A stretch of DNA of 22,794 bases from the IMG/VR virus record IMGVR_UViG_3300048672_000193, positions 1 to 22,794 of that record. One strand, written 5' to 3'. Under the pieces are notes generated by a model. It did not search any database and was not told the origin of the DNA. It saw only the letters and a program-made list of their open reading frames with translations. Positions 1 through 7,065 of the stretch are shown here, one piece after another. How positions within the stretch are numbered: position 1 is the stretch's first letter; each line of letters opens with the position of its first letter. The translations under genes were made by a program, and so were the position numbers. Source of the stretch: a virus.

Positions 1-158
1 CCCTAATCATCGACACGCCCTCGGGCATTACTACGCGAAAAGTAGCGGATGCTACACCAAATGTAGCATTTAGTCTACCCCCAGGGGAGTACAAGCCTGA
101 TGGAAAGGGAGGATGGCGGCAAACTAAACGAGAGAAGCAAAGGGAGGAAATGGAATGA
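1..158 (+). CDS. 3' end of an unrecognised gene (partial)
   Basis: An open frame runs in from the left edge and stops at the TGA at 156-158. The visible part encodes 51 residues, starting LIIDTPSGITTRKVADATPN and ending in a charged, Lys/Arg/Glu-rich tail (KREKQREEME). The stop shares an ATGA with the next start, the same coupling used by its neighbours, which supports it being real. No family is recognised from this C-terminal fragment. The proline/glycine-rich stretch LPPGEYKPDGKGGW is probably a loop or linker. Confidence 0.6.
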   Translation, partial: LIIDTPSGITTRKVADATPNVAFSLPPGEYKPDGKGGWRQTKREKQREEME

Positions 159-514
159 AACATGAAGGATATTTCAAGCAGAGATTAAAGCCAAACGCAA
201 ACAATCCAAGAGAGGTCGCTTTTGCGGAACAATGGAAGGTGGAAAACCGGGAAAGGGTTACTGGGTTCATCATGCAGCATCTTGTCCCAGGTTATACTAA
301 GCGGGACGCTGAAGTAGCCGCAACGGTGGTGCAATGGTTAGGGTCGAATGTTGGGATGTCATTCATTAGGGAAACCATCAAGCGATGTCCTTCGATAGCC
401 AAAGAGCTAGGCATCAAGGGTGGATGTCATTTGGGGGATTCTACTATTAGTCCTGAATTTCATCGACAGGTAAAAGACTGGTTTCGGCAAATGCCCAGGA
501 AGGAGAGGCCATGA
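155..514 (+). CDS. Hypothetical phage protein, 119 aa
   Basis: Starts at an ATG overlapping the previous stop (ATGA) with AGGGAGG just upstream. The product is basic and probably helical. Its most distinctive part is AATVVQWLGSNVGMSFIRET (about residues 55-74), a stretch like the QWLGTNVG motif that I recall from other uncharacterised phage proteins. No catalytic residues or membrane segments are visible. It lies in the block of small genes ahead of the nuclease and terminase genes, so a role in DNA metabolism or packaging is possible but is only inferred from position. Confidence 0.75.
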   Translation: MKHEGYFKQRLKPNANNPREVAFAEQWKVENRERVTGFIMQHLVPGYTKRDAEVAATVVQWLGSNVGMSFIRETIKRCPSIAKELGIKGGCHLGDSTISPEFHRQVKDWFRQMPRKERP

Positions 515-678
515 GTGAGGAAATCTACAAAAACGATGAATTAGTTGATTCCGAAGCCCTAAACGGACTCAGAGAGGATCATCATGAAGATTGCGAAAAT
601 TGCGGAACTTCAATGGTGGTTAACGTCCCTCATTTGAAATTCTGCCCAGGATGTGGGCAAATGATATACAAGCCATGA
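511..678 (+). CDS. Small zinc-ribbon protein, 55 aa
   Basis: The ATG overlaps the stop of the 119-residue gene (ATGA), and AGGAGAGG lies just upstream. The acidic N-terminus is followed by a four-cysteine set, C28xxC31 and C45xxC48 (CENCG and CPGCG), the classic zinc-ribbon spacing. Such tiny ribbons bind zinc and often contact nucleic acid or protein. The partner here is unknown. A further small Cys-rich gene starts 6 bases downstream. Confidence 0.7.
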   Translation: MSEEIYKNDELVDSEALNGLREDHHEDCENCGTSMVVNVPHLKFCPGCGQMIYKP

Positions 679-684
679 GGTGAA

Positions 685-975
685 ATGAAAACGCGTCTCT
701 GTGCCAACTGCCACACCGAATTCAACGCCCGCGATAAGCGCCAGGTCCTCTGCAAAGCCTGCAAGTACGAGGCCCACAAAGCCGTCATGCGCGAATACCA
801 TCGCCGGGGATACACTCGCCCTCATGCCCAGTACATCGGCACCAGCAAGCCCCCTCGAGGAGCGCGCACTTGTAAATGCGGCAAGCCCGTCCCTGACTCC
901 TATCGCTACCCAATCTGCGATAAGTGCCGGTCAAGAATGGCAGGAATCGATGATATGTATGGAGTGATAGCATGA
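685..975 (+). CDS. Cysteine-rich putative zinc-binding protein, 96 aa
   Basis: Two clusters of cysteines are visible: C6xxC9 with C23xxC26, and C63xC65 with C78xxC81. This suggests two zinc sites of ribbon or treble-clef type, separated by a basic linker (about residues 30-60). The start follows GAGGTGAA at short spacing. Its codons are richer in C (GCC, CGC, TAC) than those of the terminase region. A nucleic-acid-binding accessory protein is likely. HNH endonucleases also carry paired CxxC ribbons, but I see no convincing HNH histidine-asparagine-histidine core. Confidence 0.7.
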   Translation: MKTRLCANCHTEFNARDKRQVLCKACKYEAHKAVMREYHRRGYTRPHAQYIGTSKPPRGARTCKCGKPVPDSYRYPICDKCRSRMAGIDDMYGVIA

Positions 976-1148
976 AAAATCTGCATCGCGCTAATCTTAT
1001 TGCCCACAGATTTTGCCCATCATGGAGATGGCACGTTCTGCAAACCTGGGAGCTCCAACGCATTAAGAGCCACTGGTTTTGCAAGGGGTGTCCCTTACTC
1101 CAATTTTTAGGTGTAGGAAGAGCCTATAGGAGAGCAATCGGGAGATAA
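972..1148 (+). CDS. Small basic protein, 58 aa, function unknown
   Basis: The ATG overlaps the preceding stop (ATGA), and GGAG at 961-964 gives acceptable spacing. The product is rich in Arg, Trp and His, with C15, C37 and C40 (CKGC), and so may bind one metal ion. It ends 2 bases before the nuclease gene start. The evidence is coupling and position; no family is recognised. The frame could be fortuitous, since it is short. Confidence 0.5.
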   Translation: MKNLHRANLIAHRFCPSWRWHVLQTWELQRIKSHWFCKGCPLLQFLGVGRAYRRAIGR

Positions 1149-1150
1149 GT

Positions 1151-1549
1151 ATGACCCGTTGGACCCAACAGGAATTAGATGAATACATGGTTAGAAAAAC
1201 CTACGGAAAATCTCCATGGAGAGATCGCGCCTCCACCTTCTCCACCGACGTAGACGATGGCCACGAGTCCAAACTCCAAGCCAAAATCGAGAAATGGTGC
1301 GATACCTGGGGCCACCCAAAACTCTCCTTCCGCCAATCCCCTAAAATAAAGACCATCCTGCCCCCTGGTATGCCCGACCTTGTAATATTCCTCCCAAAGG
1401 GTAGGGTACTATGCCTTGAACTTAAAAGTCGATCTGGGAGGCTGTCAGACGCTCAGAAACAGATGAAACTCCAGTTCATGCACCACGGCCATGATATCAT
1501 CGAAGTACGCTCCTTTCGCTCCTTCCTGAAAATAATAGAATCCCCTTGA
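1151..1549 (+). CDS. VRR-NUC type PD-(D/E)XK nuclease, 132 aa
   Basis: The core of the restriction-like nuclease fold is visible: E39 in the first helix, G73-M-P-D76, the catalytic ExK as E90-L-K92 in CLELKSRSG, and Q102 in SDAQK, followed by a helix and a strand (HDIIEVRSF). This order and the total length match stand-alone VRR-NUC domains, which cut branched or flap DNA and are common in phages. The start has GGGAG six bases upstream. It lies directly before the small terminase gene, so a role in clearing branches from replicating DNA before packaging is plausible. That role is inferred from position. Confidence 0.85.
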   Translation: MTRWTQQELDEYMVRKTYGKSPWRDRASTFSTDVDDGHESKLQAKIEKWCDTWGHPKLSFRQSPKIKTILPPGMPDLVIFLPKGRVLCLELKSRSGRLSDAQKQMKLQFMHHGHDIIEVRSFRSFLKIIESP

Positions 1550-1619
1550 GAAATATTGCATTGACCTCCCCTCCTGTTCCCTTCACACTATCACTATCTC
1601 ATCTAACCGAGGTCATTAA

Positions 1620-2159
1620 TTGGTAGCAGCTGTAGAACAAAGACATCCAGGTGGTAGACCTCGTAAATATCAAGACCCAACTCAACTCCAAATCCTCATC
1701 GATCAATACTTTGCAAAATGTGATGCTACCATAATTCAAAAACAAGTCGTCCAAAAAGGCCAGATTATCCTCGTTCCAACTCCTGAGCCCTACACAATGG
1801 CAGGACTAGCTGCTCACCTGGAAATAGATAGAAGAGACCTCCTAAAGTATAGTGAATACGAAGAGTTCGTTCCCGTCATTGCACAGGCTCGCCGTAAAAT
1901 TGAGGTTCAAAACATCAATCTTGGCCTAGTCGGATGTCATGATTCTCGCCTCGCTGCTCTGAATTTAGCTAGTAACTATGGATACTCAGAGAATAAAGCT
2001 GAAGTAAACGTTCAAGTCAATGTTGCGATGCTCCAGGACGGTGAGCTAGAGGCCAAGCTTGCCAGGCTGGTCGAGAAGGTAGGGATCGACCAGCTGAAAC
2101 AACTGGCTCCTCCGGAGACTGTAAGTGCCTTATGTCAAGAGAAACAGAAGGATAAGTAG
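1620..2159 (+). CDS. terS: Terminase small subunit, 179 aa
   Basis: The TTG start follows GAGGT with six bases between; no better start precedes the GGRPRK motif at residues 11-16. The layout follows the P22 gp3-like and similar small terminases: GGRPRKY, then a helix (LQILIDQYFAKC), the helix-turn-helix-like segment PYTMAGLAAHLEIDRRDLLK at 57-76, a run of helices, and a charged tail. The protein recognises phage DNA and starts packaging with the large subunit. Unusually, a helix-turn-helix gene and a 64-residue gene, after a 308-base gap, lie between it and the large subunit gene. The residues 36-56 that precede the HTH form a longer linker than I would expect. Confidence 0.85.
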   Translation: MVAAVEQRHPGGRPRKYQDPTQLQILIDQYFAKCDATIIQKQVVQKGQIILVPTPEPYTMAGLAAHLEIDRRDLLKYSEYEEFVPVIAQARRKIEVQNINLGLVGCHDSRLAALNLASNYGYSENKAEVNVQVNVAMLQDGELEAKLARLVEKVGIDQLKQLAPPETVSALCQEKQKDK

Positions 2160-2340
2160 TTGATATTGTTCCAAGGTCCTATAACTTACATTATGTCAAC
2201 TAATGAGCTAAGTATAGGATATCGTTGAGGAAGTAGTGTTAAAGTGGAATCTGTTTACACACAAGAATTGAGAGCTAGGAAAAGTAATTCTTATAGCAGA
2301 CAGGGGGGAGGGCGCAGGCGAGCCACGGGGTCAGAACGTG

Positions 2341-2390
2341 GGTATTGGACAAGCACCCGGGGTATTCTGAGAAGTCTGGGAATTGGTATT
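2341..2390 (+). repeat. Three GGTATT repeats
   Basis: GGTATT occurs at 2341-2346, 2361-2366 and 2385-2390. The first two copies extend to GGGTATT and are 20 bases apart, and the third copy lies 24 bases further on, so spacing is about two helical turns. The copies fall in different codon phases, so coding constraint does not explain them. Short iterated sites like this can bind a protein such as the small terminase. Chance is not excluded for a 6-base word. Confidence 0.35.
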
Positions 2391-2393
2391 CCC
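2378..2393 (+). repeat. Small inverted repeat (hairpin)
   Basis: GGGAAT and ATTCCC flank a TGGT loop, giving a perfect 6-bp stem. It is not followed by a run of T, so it is not a typical intrinsic terminator. It overlaps the third GGTATT copy. Confidence 0.45.
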
Positions 2394-2467
2394 TTAGTTA
2401 AGTATCTTATTAGTAGCGTGCCCTTATCGGCATTCCGTTTTTAGGCATCTGGATAATGAGGGTATAA

Positions 2468-2968
2468 GTGACTGAAAAGACTATCATAAGGAGAGAGAAA
2501 AATAGGCAAAATCCTTACGCGCAGATAAGTAGGAAGGCATTGCAAAACAAGGAATTATCGTGGAAAGAGAAGGGGTTACTAGCTTATCTGCTGAGTCTGC
2601 CTGACGATTGGCAAATTTACGTTAAGGAATTACCGAAGCATTGCAAGGACGGGATTAAAGCGACCAGGTCGGCATTGAACGGATTGAAGAAGCACGGGCA
2701 TGTGCGTGGTATGATTAAGAGAGACGAGAAAGGCAGGTCTACGGGGTACGAATATGTGGTGTATGAGACACCGATGAAGGAAGTAAAGAGGAGGACGAAA
2801 AAACCTGAGTTAAGCGATTGGGAATTAGAGCAGCTCTGGGTAGAGAAAGAAGAGAAACGGAAGGAGATGTTTAGGGAATCGCTTATGGTAGGGTTGGACA
2901 AACAAGGTGACGATTATTTGAACATTGCTGAAAAGTACGGGGAGCAACTGAATCCTGAATGGCACTGA
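2468..2968 (+). CDS. Winged helix-turn-helix protein, 166 aa
   Basis: The GTG start has GAGGG five bases upstream. Residues about 18-105 look like the HTH_36-type winged helix found in replication initiators and phage regulators: a helix starting SWKEKGLLAYLLSLPDDW, a KELPKHCKDG turn, a recognition helix IKATRSALNGLKKHG, then a wing of basic strands ending in YEYVVYE. A Lys/Glu-rich helical tail follows. It should bind DNA. It sits between the two terminase subunits, so candidate roles are control of late genes, a second packaging-site binder, or replication initiation. The sequence alone does not decide between these. Confidence 0.75.
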   Translation: MTEKTIIRREKNRQNPYAQISRKALQNKELSWKEKGLLAYLLSLPDDWQIYVKELPKHCKDGIKATRSALNGLKKHGHVRGMIKRDEKGRSTGYEYVVYETPMKEVKRRTKKPELSDWELEQLWVEKEEKRKEMFRESLMVGLDKQGDDYLNIAEKYGEQLNPEWH

Positions 2969-3153
2969 GTCGCAAAGAGAAAGGGGAACTTACCTGGAAG
3001 GAAGCTAAGGATCTGGAGGATGCTTCCTTGAGGAGAAGGCTGAAGGGATTTATGCTAAGGCCGGAACTATTGAAGCCTGGGGTTAAGTTTAGGACGATGG
3101 ACGGGGCTGAATACTATATTGCGCCTGATGGGAGCAGGAGAAGATGTCCCTAA
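2959..3153 (+). CDS. Small basic protein, 64 aa, unknown
   Basis: Starts inside the end of the winged-helix gene and ends 10 bases inside the large terminase gene, so it is translationally linked on both sides. The product is strongly basic. Its N-terminus (ALSRKEKGELTWKE) resembles the start of the large terminase (SLNRKEKEMLVLL), which may reflect a local duplication or chance. The C-terminal half, FRTMDGAEYYIAPDGSRR, reads like a small beta-hairpin motif. No family is recognised. Confidence 0.65.
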   Translation: MALSRKEKGELTWKEAKDLEDASLRRRLKGFMLRPELLKPGVKFRTMDGAEYYIAPDGSRRRCP

Positions 3154-4670
3154 ACCGCAAAGAGAAAGAGATGTTGGTATTGCTTCTTCAGGAGAAGGAG
3201 CGGAGGCGGAGGACGCGGAAGATATTGACGTTCTACCCGGATGAGGGGCCGTTGAGGAGGGAGCTGTACCCGAAGCACATGGAGTTTTTTGAGGCTGGGA
3301 AGAAGTACCGGGAGAGGTGTGCTCTGAGTGCGAACAGGACTGGCAAGACTGAGGGGATTGGGTGCTATGAGACGGTGTGTCATGCTACTGGAAAGTATCC
3401 GGAGTGGTGGCAGGGATATCGGTTTGACAGACCGATCAGGGCATGGATTTGCGGGACGACTAACCAGACGACCAGGGACATTTTGCAGTATAAACTACTG
3501 GGGCCACTGGACGATTTAGGGACTGGCTTGATGTGGGGTGATGATATTATCAAGGAGAGTGTCAAGCGGAAGGCGAGCAACGTGCCTGACACGATTGAGA
3601 CTTTCTCGGTGAAGCATATTTCCGGGGGCCAGTCGGTTCTGGGGTTCAAGAGCTATGAACAGGGGAGGAAGAGTTTCGAGGGTACGGAGCAGGACTTGAT
3701 TTTCCTGGATGAGGAAGTGCCAGCGGATATTTATACTGAGTGCTTGATCCGGACGATGACTACTCACGGTCTGATTCTGTTGACGTTTACCCCTCTACAG
3801 GGGGTGAGTGATGTGGTGCAGATGTTCTGGAGAGCCGAAGAGGATGCTGAGATGGAGAACCGGGACCCGAACAGGTTTCTGGTCCAGATCAGTTGGCAGG
3901 ATGCTCCTCCGCACCTGAGCGTGCAGGATCGGGAAGCTTTCTACCAGAGCATCCCCCCACACGAGAGGGAGGCCAGGAGTAAGGGTAAACCGAGCCTGGG
4001 CAGTGGGGCTGTGTACCCGATTTCCGAGGAGGATTTCGTAGTAGACGACTTCCAGTTTCCCGATTATTGGCCCAGAGGGTACGGGTTTGATGTAGGGTGG
4101 AAGGCGACTGCTGCGGTATGGGGGGCGCACGACAGGGAAAACGATGTGGTGTACATCTATTCCTGCTACAAAAAGGGATTCTCAGAGCCACCGGTGCATG
4201 TTGAGGCCATCCAGAGCAGAGGAAAATGGATCAACGGGGTGGCAGATCCAGCTTCCAGGGCTTCCTCTCAGAAGGACGGTAGTAAGCTTTTAGAAGAATA
4301 TGTGAACTTAGGGCTTAGATTAACTCAGGCCGACAATGCTGTTGAAGCTGGAATTTTCGATGTCTGGACAAGGATTTGCAGCGGAAGGTTAAAGGTTTTC
4401 AAGAGCTGTACCCCCTGGCTACAGGAATTCCGGATGTACCAGAGGGACGATAAAGGGAAGGTGAAAAAGATGAACGATCACCTGATGGACTGCACTCGGT
4501 ATCTGATCAAGTCGGGAATCCGGGTGATGCAGGCCATGCCGGTAGAACAGTGGATAACCAGGAACGTCCCAAAGGCGACCTATAACCCATTGACCTTTGG
4601 GCTAAACTCAGCTATGGCTGTACCTCAAATTGAATATAATCCCCTGACTTTTGGTTTCGGGAGGGCTTAG
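3144..4670 (+). CDS. terL: Terminase large subunit, 508 aa
   Basis: This is the DNA-packaging motor. The ATPase half shows Walker A SANRTGKTE (62-70, K68/T69), Walker B DLIFLDE (184-190) with catalytic E190, and the coupling motif TFTP (214-217). The nuclease half shows the acidic residues of the RNase-H-like fold: D316 in GFDVGW, D368 in VADPA, and D445 in MNDHLMDC. Length and order match the Terminase_6/COG5565 group. GGAG lies just upstream of the ATG. The extreme C-terminus carries YNPLTFG twice (480-486 and 498-504). The two copies differ at DNA level only at silent positions, which suggests a short peptide under selection, perhaps for docking on the portal. Confidence 0.95.
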   Translation: MSLNRKEKEMLVLLLQEKERRRRTRKILTFYPDEGPLRRELYPKHMEFFEAGKKYRERCALSANRTGKTEGIGCYETVCHATGKYPEWWQGYRFDRPIRAWICGTTNQTTRDILQYKLLGPLDDLGTGLMWGDDIIKESVKRKASNVPDTIETFSVKHISGGQSVLGFKSYEQGRKSFEGTEQDLIFLDEEVPADIYTECLIRTMTTHGLILLTFTPLQGVSDVVQMFWRAEEDAEMENRDPNRFLVQISWQDAPPHLSVQDREAFYQSIPPHEREARSKGKPSLGSGAVYPISEEDFVVDDFQFPDYWPRGYGFDVGWKATAAVWGAHDRENDVVYIYSCYKKGFSEPPVHVEAIQSRGKWINGVADPASRASSQKDGSKLLEEYVNLGLRLTQADNAVEAGIFDVWTRICSGRLKVFKSCTPWLQEFRMYQRDDKGKVKKMNDHLMDCTRYLIKSGIRVMQAMPVEQWITRNVPKATYNPLTFGLNSAMAVPQIEYNPLTFGFGRA

Positions 4671-4672
4671 AT

Positions 4673-4873
4673 ATGTCATTCTTGTTTCCGTCTAAATCGG
4701 TTTCGATACCTCCAGCCGTAGCGGCTCCTACGGTGGACGATTCAGCTGTTAAGGAAGCGGCTCAGGCTGAGACTGACAAGATCAAGAAACGCCGGGGTAT
4801 GGCTTCTACGATTGCTACCAGTGCGGAGGGGTTGACGAGTACCCCGACGACATTGAAGACGACTTTGGGGTAG
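4673..4873 (+). CDS. Small conserved head-module protein, 66 aa
   Basis: Starts 2 bases after the large terminase stop with GGGAGGG upstream. It is Ala/Thr/Ser-rich, with a helical middle (KEAAQAETDKIKKRRG) and a C-terminal pattern RRGMASTIATS then TLKTTLG. As I recall, small proteins with this pattern (ASTILT followed by KKTLLG) often lie next to portal genes in phages. Their function is not established. It may be a minor virion or assembly protein. Confidence 0.7.
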   Translation: MSFLFPSKSVSIPPAVAAPTVDDSAVKEAAQAETDKIKKRRGMASTIATSAEGLTSTPTTLKTTLG

Positions 4874-4879
4874 GGCGAG

Positions 4880-6625
4880 ATGGCAGATTCAAGGACCGAC
4901 GACGAGAAAGCTAAGGACGCTCAGAAAATCCTGGGACTCCTCGAGGATGCCAGGCGACCCGTAGAGCCGATGATTGACGAGATCATCAAGTTTGTCCATC
5001 ACGGACGCCGAAAAGTGACGGACAGTGGTACTCCTAAAGGTCAGAAAACAGGGATAGACATCTATGACGGTACAGCCCTCAGCGCGGCAAACCTGGCGGC
5101 AGACGGCATCCACGGGAACCTCTGTTCCTCAAATATTCATTGGTTTGACTTCATCCTACCTGGGCGTATTAACTTTCCTGGGACTTCAAAAATGAGAGCA
5201 TTCTCAAGTAAGCGGATGGACGAGTACCCAGATATCAGGAAGTGGCTGGATGATTGCGAGGAGGTACAGTACGCAGCCTATTTGAGATCCAACTTTTACG
5301 ACTTTTCTCCGGACTATATCCGGGAAGGAATCACCATCGGAACCGCCTCGGCTATCGTGGAAGAGGATGTTTCACGTGCAACGATTGTGTTCACTTTGCC
5401 ACACTTCAGGGAATGTTATATTGCTGAGAATCAGTGGGGATTGGTAGACACTTTCTACCGGGTTTTCAAGCTGAATCTCAGGCAATTAGTGCAGAAGTTC
5501 GGGAAGGAAACTATCTTTAGCCTGGACGCCAATTTTAAGCAAGAGATGGACAATAATCCCTATTCCGAGAAAGAAATCATCCACGCAATTTACCCCAGGG
5601 CAGATTACGATTCCGGGAAAATAGACTCAAAGAATATGCCGTGGACTTCCCTATGGTTGCTCCGGGCGTCCCCGTTCAAGATTATAGATGAAAGCGGCTA
5701 TCAGGATCTTCCGGTAGTATCTTGGAGATGGAGAAAGAACTCCGATGAGACTTACGGACGGTCCCCTGCGTGGGACGCCTATGTGGACATCATGAAAGCC
5801 AACCAGCAGGCTAAAACTAACCTGTTGGCAGGGCATAAGATGGTCGATCCCCCGATGGTAGCGTCTGATGATCTTCGAGGGAAAGTGGCAAATACCCCTG
5901 GAGGTTGGACCTGGATTCCTGGGGCCCTGACCAAGGACCGTATCCCGATGCCGATGATTCAGGGGATTCAACTTCCTTTCGGGATTGACCAGCAGGAGAG
6001 AACAGATAAAGCGATCAAGGAGCACTTCCACACTGACTTTTTTCTGATGTTGTACCAGGCCGCTTTCAATAAAGTAGACCTTACGGCCACTCAGGTCATA
6101 GGGATGCAGGGGGAACAAGCGGGTATTCTGGGCACCAGGATAGGACGGTATCAATCAGAAGGTCTCAACAGAATTCAAGACAGGGTCTTCAATATCGAAA
6201 CTCGGGCTGGCCGGATGCCCGCTCCCCCTCAAATCCTAGTGGATTTTGCTGGGATGAACATCGAAATAGACTATCTAGGCCCCTTGGCGCAGTCTCAGAA
6301 GAGACTTTTCAAGGTGCAGGGTATCAGAGCAGGATTGGAACTGGCTCAGGGCATCTCGCAGGCCTTCCCTATGGCGGCTGACCGTATAGACCCCGATAAG
6401 ACGATGGATCAGGCGATGGAAGCGGTGGGTTTCCCGGCTTCCTGTCTCCGGGATGACGCAACAGTCAAGGCTATTCGTGACAAAAGAGCACAAACTCAGG
6501 AGGCCATGCAGCAAATTCAGATGGCTTCAGAGGCTTCGAAGGCGACTCAGAAATTGTCTAAACCTATGGAACCGAACAGCCCGATGGCAGCATTAACCGG
6601 AGGAGGACAACAGCAGAATGCCTGA
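4880..6625 (+). CDS. Portal (head-tail connector) protein, 581 aa
   Basis: It resembles the T7 gp8-like head-tail connector family in length and motifs. DGTALSAANLAADGIHGNL lies at 63-81. A central segment at about 293-325 carries GRSPAWDAYVDIMKANQQ followed by a KMVDPP strand. The C-terminal part (about 355-500) has the helical QLPFGIDQQERTDKAI and FNKVDLTATQ patterns. Twelve copies should form the ring at the capsid vertex through which DNA enters and to which the tail attaches. The C-terminal tail is Gln/Ala-rich and helical (TQEAMQQIQMASEASKATQ). Its last codons supply a GGAGGAGG ribosome site for the next gene, which begins inside it. Confidence 0.92.
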   Translation: MADSRTDDEKAKDAQKILGLLEDARRPVEPMIDEIIKFVHHGRRKVTDSGTPKGQKTGIDIYDGTALSAANLAADGIHGNLCSSNIHWFDFILPGRINFPGTSKMRAFSSKRMDEYPDIRKWLDDCEEVQYAAYLRSNFYDFSPDYIREGITIGTASAIVEEDVSRATIVFTLPHFRECYIAENQWGLVDTFYRVFKLNLRQLVQKFGKETIFSLDANFKQEMDNNPYSEKEIIHAIYPRADYDSGKIDSKNMPWTSLWLLRASPFKIIDESGYQDLPVVSWRWRKNSDETYGRSPAWDAYVDIMKANQQAKTNLLAGHKMVDPPMVASDDLRGKVANTPGGWTWIPGALTKDRIPMPMIQGIQLPFGIDQQERTDKAIKEHFHTDFFLMLYQAAFNKVDLTATQVIGMQGEQAGILGTRIGRYQSEGLNRIQDRVFNIETRAGRMPAPPQILVDFAGMNIEIDYLGPLAQSQKRLFKVQGIRAGLELAQGISQAFPMAADRIDPDKTMDQAMEAVGFPASCLRDDATVKAIRDKRAQTQEAMQQIQMASEASKATQKLSKPMEPNSPMAALTGGGQQQNA

Positions 6626-6899
6626 GTGGTTCGAACTGGAGTCAGAAAAGCGAACGGATGTCTTGATGGACAAGTATCGGCACGTTTTCCTAGGGTCGGA
6701 CATAGGCAAGGAAGTTCTCGGAGATATCCTTCAGGTATGTCATTTCGGATGCACTCTGGACCCCGACAACAAAGTGCAGGTGAGTGAATACAATGTGGCT
6801 ACCCACATCCTGAGCAAGTGCGGGATATTCGCTCCTGGAACCCTGAAGGATGTGATGAATGCCTTGGCGAGCGTGATGCCGGACCCAGACCATGTATAG
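6618..6899 (+). CDS. Bbp19-like small virion-region protein, 93 aa
   Basis: Starts within the end of the portal gene, with the ribosome site GGAGGAGG inside the portal's Gly-Gly-Gly-Gln codons. The pattern YRHVFLGSDIGKEVLGDIL, then HFGCTLDP, then EYNVATHILSKCGIF matches the small alpha-helical protein family that includes Bbp19 of phage BPP-1. A gene of this type commonly follows the portal gene. Its exact role is unknown; a connector or minor capsid component is a reasonable guess. Confidence 0.7.
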   Translation: MPEWFELESEKRTDVLMDKYRHVFLGSDIGKEVLGDILQVCHFGCTLDPDNKVQVSEYNVATHILSKCGIFAPGTLKDVMNALASVMPDPDHV

Positions 6900-7065
6900 G
6901 TTGAAGTGTGCCGATGAACTCAGGTTGGTAGCCAAGAGGATAGCTAGGAAGCAGAGAGATATAGACGAATTGAATAATTGGATTGACAGGATAGAAGTAG
7001 AATATCGAAGAGTCAGGATTGAACTCCACAAATGGAGGTCAGGAGAGTATGGCAGGGAAAGCTAA
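6892..7065 (+). CDS. Small charged coiled-coil protein, 57 aa
   Basis: The ATG lies 8 bases before the end of the Bbp19-like gene, and the frame ends at a TAA inside the next gene. The product is rich in Arg, Glu and Ile/Leu in a heptad-like pattern (DELRLVAKRIARKQRDIDEL, then WIDRIEVEYRRVRIELHKW), so a single long helix is expected. It fills the only gap in a chain of coupled genes, which supports it being real. Function is unknown. Confidence 0.6.
   Translation: MYRLKCADELRLVAKRIARKQRDIDELNNWIDRIEVEYRRVRIELHKWRSGEYGRES

Larger units (their letters stand above)
2160..2467. other. Gene-poor stretch between the terminase genes
   Basis: This is the only stretch of more than 300 bases without a convincing gene. 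It holds a G-rich tract at 2303-2312, three copies of GGTATT in different codon phases, a 6-bp hairpin at 2378-2393 and a 5-bp stem, CCACG (2323-2327) with CGTGG (2337-2341). A 66-residue open frame from a GTG at 2244 has Arg/Ser/Gly-rich composition and poor ribosome-site spacing and is probably not a gene. The strand composition changes across this stretch: C-rich coding strand to its left, G-rich to its right. It could hold a packaging signal, a small RNA, or the scar of a lost gene. Confidence 0.5.

Noticed and set aside
1558-1600. Possible sigma70-type promoter: TTGACC before the small terminase
   Set aside because: No good -10 element at 16-18 bases; the nearest (CACTAT, TATCAC) match at only three positions.
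2303-2360. tRNA or structured RNA in the G-rich tract
   Set aside because: No cloverleaf arms or T-arm motif can be drawn; only short stems are present.
2244-2444. 66-residue frame from a GTG in the terminase gap
   Set aside because: Ribosome site spacing is poor (about 11 bases), composition is low-complexity Arg/Ser/Gly, and the GGTATT repeats fall in different phases. Not convincing as a gene.
7019-7048. TTG start extending the 60-residue basic protein by 10 residues
   Set aside because: AGGAG is properly spaced from the ATG at 7049, not from the TTG. The extension overlaps the preceding coiled-coil gene.
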